Positions 1 to 6,657 are shown, counted from the stretch's first letter. The stretch is 10,606 bases of DNA from JAKLHL01 sp964411885 (GCA_964411885.1 CAYPMK010000046.1:1-10606), one strand, 5' to 3'. A program made the numbers and translations. The notes: generated by a model not told the origin, from the sequence alone.

Positions 1-86
1 CGACCGAGCAAACCGCAGTCGTATATAAACATACGTCGAGGATTTGCGAGGGAGCCTGACAAAGTATAATTCAAAAAAGACGCGTA
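1..86. other. GC-richer flank downstream of tmRNA, no gene assigned
   Basis: This stretch lies just past the tmRNA 3' end. Its first 60 bases are about 52% G+C, well above the rest of the window. It contains an imperfect inverted repeat around positions 18-36 (CGTAT ... ATACG). The plus strand is open in two frames, ending at stops at 57-59 and 67-69, so it could be the tail of a gene that begins outside the window. Nothing in the short translations is recognisable. A T-run on the minus strand (revcomp of 73-78) might help end the tmRNA transcript, but I see no convincing GC-rich hairpin before it. Confidence 0.3.
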
Positions 87-434
87 TGGAGGTGGGGGGA
101 ATCGAACCCCCGTCCGCACACCTTCATCCGCAGTTTCTACATGCTTATCTCGCAATTTAACTTTGCCGTAAAAGCTCCTACGAGCGAGATATTTTACGAC
201 AGGTCTGTTTAAATCTTATCGCTACTAGGTACAGACAAACCTATCACGACCAGACCGAGAGGTTTGCGCCCTGTTCTCTCCCTCGGTCAAAGAGAGGCAG
301 AACGGCTACTCACAATTAAGCAGCTAGAGCGAATTCTTCGCCAATTAAATAAACCCGGATTTTTTACGAGGCCATCCGGACCCTCGGCATGCGGCTACAG
401 AATCAACTGAGCACGTCGAAACCTGCTCACCCCC
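87..434 (-). ncRNA. ssrA: transfer-messenger RNA (tmRNA)
   Basis: tmRNA rescues ribosomes stalled on broken mRNAs. It is charged with alanine, works with SmpB, and encodes a degradation tag. Read on the minus strand, the 5' end GGGGGTGAGCAGGTTTCGAC (434 downwards) pairs over 7 bp, with one G-U, with the 3' strand CACCTCC (94-88). The T arm near 95-113 has loop TTCGATT and five G-C pairs. The tag frame ends in E-E-F-A-L-A-A-stop, with the stop at 316-318. If GGC at 340-342 is the resume codon the tag is GEEFALAA, but the resume codon is not certain. GC-rich hairpins and pseudoknot-like pairs flank the tag on both sides. The discriminator A (87) is followed by TAC rather than CCA, so CCA must be added after transcription, unlike the tRNA-Phe further on. 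SmpB is not in the window. Confidence 0.95.
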
Positions 435-632
435 TTCAATTTCAAAGATCAAAGATCCAAAATCATAAGGACCTATATATACCCTTTTTGTCAAACAAAA
501 CTGATAAATATTTTTTTAATAGGAAAAGTTACATTGGCGTTTTTTGTCACAAGGACATTTTTTGTCAGTAAAATTATAAAGCCCACACAAGAAAAACACA
601 GATTATTACTAGGAATATCTTAATGAAATAAA
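435..632. other. intergenic region between divergent ssrA and the 65-aa gene
   Basis: I see no convincing gene here; short open frames on both strands lack ribosome binding sites or run into ssrA. The region must hold the ssrA promoter on the minus strand. A TTTGACA (revcomp near 489-495) and a TATATA-rich block (about 475-482) are present but not at standard spacing, so I do not assign it. Three copies of (C/T)TTTTTGTCA lie at 484-493, 540-549 and 558-567. Confidence 0.5.
540..567 (+). repeat. direct repeat TTTTTTGTCA x2, possible activator site
   Basis: Two identical 10-mers TTTTTTGTCA lie at 540-549 and 558-567, 18 bp apart. A third, 9-of-10 copy is at 484-493. The pair is about 65-95 bp upstream of the -24 element of the sigma-54 promoter at 633-648, the usual distance for an enhancer-binding-protein site. 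The operator role is an inference; the repeats are seen directly. Confidence 0.4.
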
Positions 633-648
633 TGGCATAGCTATTGCA
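633..648 (+). promoter_or_regulatory. sigma-54 (RpoN) type promoter for the 65-aa gene
   Basis: TGGCATAGCTATTGCA matches the -24/-12 consensus TGGCAC-N5-TTGCW. The invariant GG (634-635) and GC (646-647) are separated by exactly 10 bases. Transcription would start near 659, right at the AAGGAG that precedes the first gene. The site at 8220-8235 shares its TGGCATA and TTGCA blocks, which strengthens both calls. Confidence 0.75.
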
Positions 649-675
649 AAACAAAGGTAAGGAGACAAACATTTT

Positions 676-873
676 TTGGGGGTATTCAAGCAAATGAGCG
701 CAGTTAAAAGCACAGAGAAAGTGACAAATTTTTATCAGGCAGATGAAAGTGACAATTCTTGTCAAAAGATTAATATAGAAGATTTGGTTAATAATATTGA
801 TAGGTTAGAATCGCTTAAAAAAAGACTAAATTTTATGCTTACAGAGATTGACCTCTGCATCAATAAGCGCTAA
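676..873 (+). CDS. small hypothetical protein, predicted coiled coil (65 aa)
   Basis: I do not recognise this protein. The start is uncertain. TTG at 676 lies 11 bases after AAGGAG (659-664) and gives 65 aa. ATG at 694 gives 59 aa, beginning MSAVKST, with only GGGGG upstream. The N-terminal half is polar. Residues 32-60 form a heptad-like stretch rich in Leu, Ile, Lys and Glu (NNIDRLESLKKRLNFMLTEI), which suggests a helical or coiled-coil dimer. There are no membrane segments or signal peptide, and two cysteines (C29, C61). A sigma-54 promoter lies directly upstream and a strong terminator 50 bases downstream, so it is a single-gene transcript. That well-formed unit, rather than homology, is the reason to think it is real. 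It could be a small regulator or adaptor, but nothing shows this. Confidence 0.65.
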   Translation: MGVFKQMSAVKSTEKVTNFYQADESDNSCQKINIEDLVNNIDRLESLKKRLNFMLTEIDLCINKR

Positions 874-892
874 AAATAGGGAACTAAAAAAA

Positions 893-961
893 TCATTCTT
901 TATAAGGTTTCCCCCTAAAAAAGAATGAAAAAGCCCCGCTGAAAACAGCGGGGCTTTTTTT
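893..961. terminator. strong bidirectional rho-independent terminator
   Basis: A 10-bp perfect stem AGCCCCGCTG/CAGCGGGGCT (932-941 with 946-955) has an AAAA loop, followed by seven T (955-961) and preceded by five A (927-931). It can therefore stop both the 65-aa gene on the plus strand and the long minus-strand operon. Just before it, TCATTCTTT (893-901) and AAAGAATGA (920-928) form a second 9-bp inverted repeat with an 18-base loop. Confidence 0.92.
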
Positions 962-993
962 CTGGTGCGGGCTACCAGCAAACAAAGCTGAAA

Positions 994-1323
994 TTAATTT
1001 ATCATCCTTCTGGAATTCAATATGTTGTTCTCAACTATGTTAAAATAGGTCCTGATCAATATGCTCTGCTCTTCTTCGTTAAGACTACTAAAAAGTTGTT
1101 TTCGTCCATTAATGGTTGGCGTTGACATAAATATCTCTACAAGTCTTTCTGTACGTTTTGCTCTTTTCTCATCAAATATATCATCATCATTTTCTGCACT
1201 TCCACAAAACCTTTTTATTGTGTCATTATCAAAAAGAACATGTAGTCCATTCATTGACTGATGAATGATGTATTCTATCTCCTTCATTTGGGTATCACTT
1301 ATATGTATCATGCATATAATCAT
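994..1323 (-). CDS. hypothetical protein, last gene of the operon (109 aa)
   Basis: Function is unknown. The start ATG (1321-1323) has AGGA about 6 bases upstream, and the stop is 33 bases before the bidirectional terminator. The gap to the preceding aminotransferase gene is 87 bases with no hairpin terminator, so it is probably the last gene of the minus-strand operon. The protein looks soluble and largely helical: an amphipathic N-terminal region (residues 10-35), an acidic stretch with NDDD near 45-48, a basic RAKR (54-57), then a helical C-terminal part containing SLNEEEQSILIRTYFNIVEN (80-99). It has no signal peptide, membrane segment or metal-binding cluster. The pattern ending in an R-T-Y-F-x-I-V-E-N motif reminds me of small conserved unknown proteins of delta-type bacteria, but that is memory only. 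Confidence 0.7.
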   Translation of the reverse strand: MIICMIHISDTQMKEIEYIIHQSMNGLHVLFDNDTIKRFCGSAENDDDIFDEKRAKRTERLVEIFMSTPTINGRKQLFSSLNEEEQSILIRTYFNIVENNILNSRRMIN

Positions 1324-1365
1324 CGGACATCCTGCAGAAAAGCAGAAGAAAAAAGCATTCAGGCA

Positions 1366-1379
1366 GACAATTATTTGTC
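1366..1379. repeat. inverted repeat GACAA-N4-TTGTC
   Basis: GACAATTATTTGTC is a perfect 5-bp inverted repeat around a 4-base spacer, in the gap between the aminotransferase gene and the 109-aa gene. It resembles TGACAATTCTTGTCA at 750-764 inside the 65-aa gene and the TTGTCA cores at 488-567. It may be an operator or chance in AT-rich DNA. Confidence 0.3.
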
Positions 1380-1410
1380 ACAACTAAATTAGATAAAAGT
1401 TAATAATACT

Positions 1411-2604
1411 TTAGCTAAGCTTGCTTAAAGCTTCTCCAGTCCTTTTAATGCCTTCACGGATCTCATCTATCGATGTTGCTACAGAAAATCTAATATTGTT
1501 ATCCATACCAAAGGCAAGTCCGGGAACTACTGCAACATTAGCTTCTTCTAATATGAAAGTAGCAAGATCAACAGATCCTGTTATTTTTTTACCATTGTAT
1601 GAGCGACCAATATATTTATCTATACTTGGGAATAGATAAAAAGCTCCATCTGGTTCTACACAAGTCGAAAGAGGCATATATTCTTTAATAAGCTCAAGGG
1701 CTGTACTTATCCTTTCTTCATAAGCCTTAATCATAGGAGGAATATAACTATCTTCATTAAGTGCAACAACACCTGCATGTTGTAAGAAAGTTGGTATATG
1801 TGACAAAAGGTGAGATTGCGATTTTGTCATAGCCTTTATTATATTAGCAGGACCAGCGGCATATCCTATTCTCCAGCCGGTCATACAATGTGATTTTGAA
1901 AGACCATTAATAGTAATGGTGTTCTCATAAATATCTTTTGAAAGACTGGCTATACTCGTGAAAGTTCTTCCAGAAAAAACTATCCTTTCATAAACTTCGT
2001 CGGCTATTACGACAACGCCTTTGTCTTTACACCAAGTCGATATCTTTAATAATTCTTCTTTGTTGTAAAGAACGCCGGTCGGATTAGATGGATTGTTAAG
2101 TATAAGAGCTACAGTTTTTGAAGTAGTGTATTTTTCAAGATCAGAACTTGTTATCTTATATCTATTCTTTTCATTGGTAGGTATGAACACAGGAACACCA
2201 CGCGCAAGTTTTACCATATCTGGATAACTCACCCAATAAGGAGAAGGAATTAATACTTCTTGTCCAGCGTCTAATAGGACATCAAGGGCTGTTGATATCG
2301 CTTGTTTTGCACCACAAGTAACAATGATCTGTGATGGATCATAATCAAGCCCATTGTCTCTTTTAAGTTTCATACAAACAGCTTCTCTAAAAGCCTTAAC
2401 ACCCTCTGTTTCTGAATATCTTGTAAGGTTCTTGTCCAAAGCAGTTGTTACAGCATCTTTTATTGGCTTAGGAGTATCAAAGTCTGGTTCTCCAACAACT
2501 AAACTTATTATTTTCTTACCCTGTGCTTTAAGTTGAATAACCTTTTGATTAACGGCCATCGTAGGAGAAGGGGTAATACTTTCTAACCATTTTGCGGTTT
2601 TCAT
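1411..2604 (-). CDS. aspC: aspartate (or aspartate/prephenate) aminotransferase, class I
   Basis: This is a PLP-dependent class I/II aminotransferase of 397 aa, the usual length. It moves the amino group between aspartate and 2-oxoglutarate in the cytoplasm. Visible motifs are NPSNPTG (171-177, PLP/substrate Asn174), ADEVY (201-205, Asp202 binding the pyridine nitrogen), the Schiff-base lysine in GLSKSHCMTGWRIGY (Lys237) and the C-terminal substrate-carboxylate arginine in NIRFS (Arg372). The sequence style, with VVGEPDFDTP near the N terminus, is that of the I-gamma subgroup, whose members often also accept prephenate, so a role in Phe/Tyr synthesis is possible. GAGGTG lies 7 bases before the ATG. 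It follows coaD by 26 bases. The gene symbol is by family; exact substrate cannot be read from sequence. Confidence 0.93.
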   Translation of the reverse strand: MKTAKWLESITPSPTMAVNQKVIQLKAQGKKIISLVVGEPDFDTPKPIKDAVTTALDKNLTRYSETEGVKAFREAVCMKLKRDNGLDYDPSQIIVTCGAKQAISTALDVLLDAGQEVLIPSPYWVSYPDMVKLARGVPVFIPTNEKNRYKITSSDLEKYTTSKTVALILNNPSNPTGVLYNKEELLKISTWCKDKGVVVIADEVYERIVFSGRTFTSIASLSKDIYENTITINGLSKSHCMTGWRIGYAAGPANIIKAMTKSQSHLLSHIPTFLQHAGVVALNEDSYIPPMIKAYEERISTALELIKEYMPLSTCVEPDGAFYLFPSIDKYIGRSYNGKKITGSVDLATFILEEANVAVVPGLAFGMDNNIRFSVATSIDEIREGIKRTGEALSKLS

Positions 2605-2630
2605 AACAAAACACCTCTTATATTTTTTTA

Positions 2631-3113
2631 TTATTTTCTGAATTTTTCCTTCAGTTTCAATTCTACTGCAGAAGGAACAAAAGATGATATATCCCCGCCG
2701 TTCTTTGCTATATCCTTTATAGCAGAAGAGCTTATATAAAAATATTTTCCTCTTGTGGCAAAGAAGATTGTCTCAACATCTGCATCTAGTCTTCTGTTCA
2801 TTGTAGCAAGTTGGAACTCATAATCAAAGTCACTCACGGCCCTCAAGCCCCTTATAATAGCACTTGCCTTAACTTTTTTAGCATAATCAACTACTAGCCC
2901 TTTAAAAGAAGTCACTACAACATTCTTTTCTGAATTAGTAGCCTCTTTGATCATGTTAACTCTTTCTTCGACAGTGAACAAGGTACTCTTGTCAGCATTC
3001 TCTGCTACTATGACATGAAGCATAGAAAAAAAAGGCAAAGCCCTTTTTAATATATCTATATGTCCATTAGTAAGTGGATCAAAAGAACCTGGATATACAG
3101 CTATTGGTTTCAT
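2631..3113 (-). CDS. coaD: phosphopantetheine adenylyltransferase
   Basis: CoaD transfers AMP from ATP to 4'-phosphopantetheine, giving dephospho-CoA, the penultimate step of coenzyme A synthesis. The 160-aa length is typical. Family motifs are all present: YPGSFDPLTNGH (7-18, with the T-x-G-H nucleotidyltransferase signature at 15-18), RGLRAVSDFDYE (88-99, nucleotide and substrate contacts) and an ISSSAIK motif near residue 130. The ATG overlaps the lipA stop as ATGA (3110-3113), so translation is coupled; the nearest SD-like GGAGG lies about 13 bases upstream. It is an essential housekeeping enzyme, here embedded in an operon led by two unusual signalling-type genes. Confidence 0.97.
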   Translation of the reverse strand: MKPIAVYPGSFDPLTNGHIDILKRALPFFSMLHVIVAENADKSTLFTVEERVNMIKEATNSEKNVVVTSFKGLVVDYAKKVKASAIIRGLRAVSDFDYEFQLATMNRRLDADVETIFFATRGKYFYISSSAIKDIAKNGGDISSFVPSAVELKLKEKFRK

Positions 3114-3931
3114 TTATTCTTAAAAACCTCCGACGCCATGTAAGAACTCCTTACATACACCCCAGAGAACACATAGTCAAAGCCTAAGTTCTCACCAAAG
3201 GTCTTTAACTCTTGGAATTCAGCATCGCTGTAGTGCTTAACTACCGGTTGTGCCATATTAGGATTAAAATACTGTCCTATGGTAAGTATTTTTACGCCTG
3301 CTCTGAAAAGGTCTTTTATCGTTACATGAATAGAGTCAAGATCTTCTCCAAGACCGAGCATAAGACCAGACTTGACCAAGACCCCTTTAGAACTCGCATA
3401 ATTCAAAACTTCTAAAGACCTTTCATAATCAGCCACAGGACGAATCCTCTTAGATAAACCCTTAACAGTTTCTATATTATGATTAAAGACATCAGGTCTT
3501 GCTAAGAACACTTTATTCAAAGCACTCTTATTGCCTTTAAAGTCTGGAGTTAAAACCTCTATCTTTGAATCAGGCAAAAATTCTCTTACAGCCTCTATAG
3601 TTAAAGCAAAATGCTCTGCTCCACCATCATCAAGATCATCTCTTGTAACAGATGTTATCACCACATAAGAGAGCTTCATCTTTTTTGCTATATCCGCAAC
3701 ATTCTTTGGCTCATTCACATCCAAAGGCAATGGCTTACCATGCTTAACATTACAGAATTTACAATTACGAGTACAAACATCGCCCATTATCATGAATGTT
3801 GCCGTATGTTTTTTAAAGCATTCATTTATATTAGGGCATCTTGCTTCTTCACAAACAGTGTGTAGCCCACTTGATCTTAGGTCTTTCTTTAACTCATGTA
3901 ATTCTGATAGTCTTATTTTTCTTTTAGACAT
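3110..3931 (-). CDS. lipA: lipoyl synthase (radical SAM)
   Basis: LipA inserts two sulfur atoms into protein-bound octanoyl groups to make lipoate for 2-oxoacid dehydrogenases and the glycine cleavage system. It needs two [4Fe-4S] clusters. Both sets of ligands are visible: the auxiliary-cluster triad C27-x4-C32-x5-C38 in CEEARCPNINEC, and the radical SAM C53-x3-C57-x2-C60 in CTRNCKFC. The C-terminal RSSY (261-264), whose serine is the fourth auxiliary-cluster ligand in this family, is intact. At 273 aa it is slightly short, lacking the usual N-terminal KPxWL-type extension. The ATG lies inside the end of the upstream kinase gene (8-base overlap), and the stop overlaps coaD by 4. No lipB or lplA partner is in the window. 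Confidence 0.97.
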   Translation of the reverse strand: MSKRKIRLSELHELKKDLRSSGLHTVCEEARCPNINECFKKHTATFMIMGDVCTRNCKFCNVKHGKPLPLDVNEPKNVADIAKKMKLSYVVITSVTRDDLDDGGAEHFALTIEAVREFLPDSKIEVLTPDFKGNKSALNKVFLARPDVFNHNIETVKGLSKRIRPVADYERSLEVLNYASSKGVLVKSGLMLGLGEDLDSIHVTIKDLFRAGVKILTIGQYFNPNMAQPVVKHYSDAEFQELKTFGENLGFDYVFSGVYVRSSYMASEVFKNK

Positions 3932-5804
3932 TTTGGCGTTCTGCCTTAAAAGATATCTTATACAGGTTCATGTCGTCTTTTCTTTCGAAATCAATGTTCC
4001 CGTTGTGTGACTTCAAGATCCTTTTAGCAACAAAAAGTGCAAGACTCTTAAATTCGCCTCCGCCAGAGAGCACATTAAGGTCAAGGGCTATACCATTGTC
4101 GCTGATTAACACATCTAGTTTTTCATTTTTATAGTTAATATCTATAGATATTTTACCGCCAGTACCTTTTTTTGATATAAGTTCTACTGAAGTATTAACT
4201 ACATTAAGGAATACCTGTACCAACTCATTAAAAACGCCCCTAACACTACAGCCGTCACTGTTATCATTAAGAACAACAACTATATTTTCATGTCTTGTTT
4301 GTAGTTCTATTAAAGGCAACATAGAAGAAAAAATAGAAGACACTTCTATGTCCTTTATATCCTCATCCCTTGAGCGTCTTGAAAAATGCAAAAGGTTATC
4401 TACTATTTGTTTGCATCTTTTTGCTGCTTTTTCCATTTCAAGAAGATCTTCGTACATAGCAGAATTCTTATCTAATTCCCTCATCATTACCTGTAGCAAT
4501 GCCAATACTCCACCAACTGGGTTGTTTATTTCATGCGCTACAGACCCAGCCAAAATACCTATCTCTGCCATTTTTTCTGAATAAAGTAATTTTTCCCTAT
4601 ATATTACCTGCTCAGAAACATCTTTATAAAATTGAACAGCAGTTTTGCTAACACCATTCTCAATTATTGGATATGTCCAAGCATTATAACTTTTTTGTCC
4701 GTCGCCAAAACGAACCTCCGATCCAGCAGGGCTCATCTCAAGAAAGGTCTTTTTGGCATTACACCCATCACAGGGCGCATTATTCTTACCACAACTAAAT
4801 ATCTCATAACATTTACGCCCAGACATTTCCCTTATGTCTTTTGAAACAAGTTCTTCAAAAGATCTATTCGCACTTAATATACGATACTCACTATCTATTA
4901 TTATTATTGGATCACTTATAGAGCTAAAAACTGCATCCCACTGCTTTTTTAATTTCTCTAACACAGAGAGTCTTAGTATCCTTTCAACTGTTATAGCAAC
5001 TACGTCTGATATTTTATCTAAGAACTCAAGTTGTTCTTTAGAGAACAAAAGAGCATCTGCATCTGATTTAGAAAAAACTATGTGACCATAAAGACAACCA
5101 GAGCAAAACAAAGGCAAAGAAATACTACCCGGCATCTTTACTACAGTTGTACCTGTACCATTAAGAACTATATCTACATCTGTTACTCCAGTAAAATCAC
5201 CAATAGCTCTTGAAAGAAATCCTTCTATTTGTTTAACAGAACTCATTCCCGGTACACCACTAAGAACCTTATTCATTACTTCGTATTCATCTTTTTTTGT
5301 TCTTAATATGCCTGTATATACATTAACGCTGGTGCTTCTTTCTTTTTCTTGCTTCTCTAAAGTCTCCTTTAAAGATTCCAAATACTCTGTCCTAGACCTG
5401 ACTTTTTCTAATAGTCCACTTTGTGACCTTGAAACTTCAAGATATTCTACACCGCCCTGTAAACCCCATTCAAGATCTGCATTAGTCCAAGGTTTTTTTA
5501 TCAGTCTACAAACGCCAGCAGAATTTATTGCTTTCTTTATTGAATTAAAATCTGTGTCTTCAGATATGAGTATTTTTGAACTATCAAGACCCTTGTTCTC
5601 CATTTCACAAAAAAGATCTATTGCCCATTCAGCATCTGCAATAACCAATTCTGGTCTTTTATATACAGAAACATAAAGAGCTTCTATTTTACTGGTACTA
5701 AAAGAACAATCAAAGTCGTCAGCTGAATTAATTACTCGTAAGTGTTCTTGTAGTTCTAAACATTGCTCCACTTTCGAACACGCTATAAGCACACTTATAG
5801 ACAA
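3924..5804 (-). CDS. multidomain sensor histidine kinase with degenerate ATPase domain
   Basis: This 626-aa cytoplasmic protein starts at TTG (5802-5804), 8 bases after GAGGTG, overlapping the preceding gene by 10. Domains in order: a receiver-like region (1-115, Asp57 at the phospho-site position, KKP at 103-105), a coiled coil (about 125-172), a GAF-like region (180-275) with C234-x2-C237, a PAS domain (285-400) with a cysteine cluster C332, C338, C345, C348, and a HisKA dimerisation helix with intact H-box SVAHEINNP (His424). The HATPase_c part (515-622) is badly eroded. The N-box reads QVFLNVVNTS, with Thr538 where the Mg-binding Asn is expected. G1 is DNGIA instead of DxGxG. The FEPFFTT lid is missing, and G2 is SLAL instead of GLGL. 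It probably cannot bind ATP normally, so it may act as a phosphatase, partner subunit or ligand sensor. No membrane segments are seen. Confidence 0.88.
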   Translation of the reverse strand: MSISVLIACSKVEQCLELQEHLRVINSADDFDCSFSTSKIEALYVSVYKRPELVIADAEWAIDLFCEMENKGLDSSKILISEDTDFNSIKKAINSAGVCRLIKKPWTNADLEWGLQGGVEYLEVSRSQSGLLEKVRSRTEYLESLKETLEKQEKERSTSVNVYTGILRTKKDEYEVMNKVLSGVPGMSSVKQIEGFLSRAIGDFTGVTDVDIVLNGTGTTVVKMPGSISLPLFCSGCLYGHIVFSKSDADALLFSKEQLEFLDKISDVVAITVERILRLSVLEKLKKQWDAVFSSISDPIIIIDSEYRILSANRSFEELVSKDIREMSGRKCYEIFSCGKNNAPCDGCNAKKTFLEMSPAGSEVRFGDGQKSYNAWTYPIIENGVSKTAVQFYKDVSEQVIYREKLLYSEKMAEIGILAGSVAHEINNPVGGVLALLQVMMRELDKNSAMYEDLLEMEKAAKRCKQIVDNLLHFSRRSRDEDIKDIEVSSIFSSMLPLIELQTRHENIVVVLNDNSDGCSVRGVFNELVQVFLNVVNTSVELISKKGTGGKISIDINYKNEKLDVLISDNGIALDLNVLSGGGEFKSLALFVAKRILKSHNGNIDFERKDDMNLYKISFKAERQNV

Positions 5805-6601
5805 GTTTTTATCACCTCTTCTGTTATTACTGAATATGGTTCCAATATTTTTATCACATCAAAAGGCTTACTGCCATCACACAACAATGATTCCATTAGC
5901 GGCAGACAAACATGTTTGTCTTTTACCTTTATATCTTTTGAAGGGGACCTTAATACGTTAACTTTATTAATAAGGCTTTTAAGATAGCTCTCGTGGTACT
6001 TAGATTGCTGTGAATCATGGTCTTTAAAATCGACCAACAAGACTGCACTAGATAACTTTTCGCCTAAAAAATTCTTTATGTCCTTGATCAAACTTGTTTG
6101 ACACGACGAAACATCTAAGACTAGAACATCTAGTTCGCCAAAATTGGTATTAACTATCATTTTTTTTATGAATTTAATTGCCACTTCTGATTCCCAGAAC
6201 AAAGGTTGTCTTTCTTTTTGCATAAATAAAGACGGTGCAAGATATTTAAAACCATATTTTGATTCAGAAGGAATAATTCCATCACTAATTATTTCAAGAC
6301 CTCTTGTAAAATCATGCCCCAAATAATCTGGTAAAACAGAAATAAATGATGTTTCTAAAAGAGCGGTCCTTAAATTCTTGCCAGCAAGAACACTAGCAAG
6401 GGATATTGAAAAACTTGTTGCACCAAGCCCACCTTTGCTTGCATTTACAAGGATAACCTTACGTATTGTATCCACTCTAGTCTTTCTAACCCATGAGTTA
6501 TGCAGGTATTTATCATACTCACAGGCAAAGATCTTTTCACACAGTTCACACTCGTGTAATTTAGAACAATCCATAAATATTCGAAAGTTAAGCATAATCA
6601 T
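5795..6601 (-). CDS. degenerate Mrp/ApbC-family P-loop protein with N-terminal Cys cluster
   Basis: First gene of the operon. The annotated frame opens at ATG 6601, but AGGA sits about 5 bases before the second ATG (6593-6595), the likelier start. Residue numbers below are from 6601. The body aligns by eye with Mrp/ApbC/NBP35 iron-sulfur carrier ATPases: a deviant Walker A KGGLGATS (56-63), a stretch like GxxxPxxLG (about 87-95), QPLFW before an amphipathic segment (132-136), and GELDVLVLDVSS as Walker B (155-166). It is unlike active members. The P-loop lysine is Ala61 (only the signature Lys56 remains), the DAD-type switch after Walker A reads ETS, and the C-terminal CxxC that holds the bridging cluster in Mrp is absent. 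Instead there is an N-terminal C12-x5-C18-x2-C21-x5-C27. Loss of the P-loop lysine also occurs in CpaE/TadZ proteins, an alternative affiliation. Function unknown; probably a binding or scaffold protein. Confidence 0.75.
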   Translation of the reverse strand: MIMLNFRIFMDCSKLHECELCEKIFACEYDKYLHNSWVRKTRVDTIRKVILVNASKGGLGATSFSISLASVLAGKNLRTALLETSFISVLPDYLGHDFTRGLEIISDGIIPSESKYGFKYLAPSLFMQKERQPLFWESEVAIKFIKKMIVNTNFGELDVLVLDVSSCQTSLIKDIKNFLGEKLSSAVLLVDFKDHDSQQSKYHESYLKSLINKVNVLRSPSKDIKVKDKHVCLPLMESLLCDGSKPFDVIKILEPYSVITEEVIKTCL

Positions 6602-6641
6602 CCTAAAAAGTCACTTGAAAAGCTTGTCAGCAAAGTGTAAA

Positions 6642-6657
6642 AGCCGTTTATATGCCA
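6642..6657 (-). promoter_or_regulatory. sigma-54-like promoter for the minus-strand operon
   Basis: On the minus strand the site reads TGGCATATAAACGGCT, with GG and GC separated by exactly 10 bases. It shares TGGCATA with the two other sigma-54 sites in the window, but its -12 block is CGGCT rather than TTGCA, so it is weaker. Transcription would start near 6631, about 30 bases before the Mrp-like gene. The -24 block overlaps the start codon of the divergent kinase gene (6652). Confidence 0.5.

Noticed and set aside
389..571. 60-aa plus-strand open frame
   Set aside because: It starts inside ssrA, has no SD site and covers the motif-rich intergenic region; the sequence is non-protein-like.
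574..765. 63-aa hydrophobic minus-strand frame
   Set aside because: Opposes the 65-aa gene, covers the sigma-54 promoter and has no SD site; hydrophobicity comes from AT-rich antisense codons.
5308..5676. 122-aa plus-strand frame opposite the pseudokinase
   Set aside because: Antisense shadow of a well-supported coding region with clear domain motifs; no SD site.
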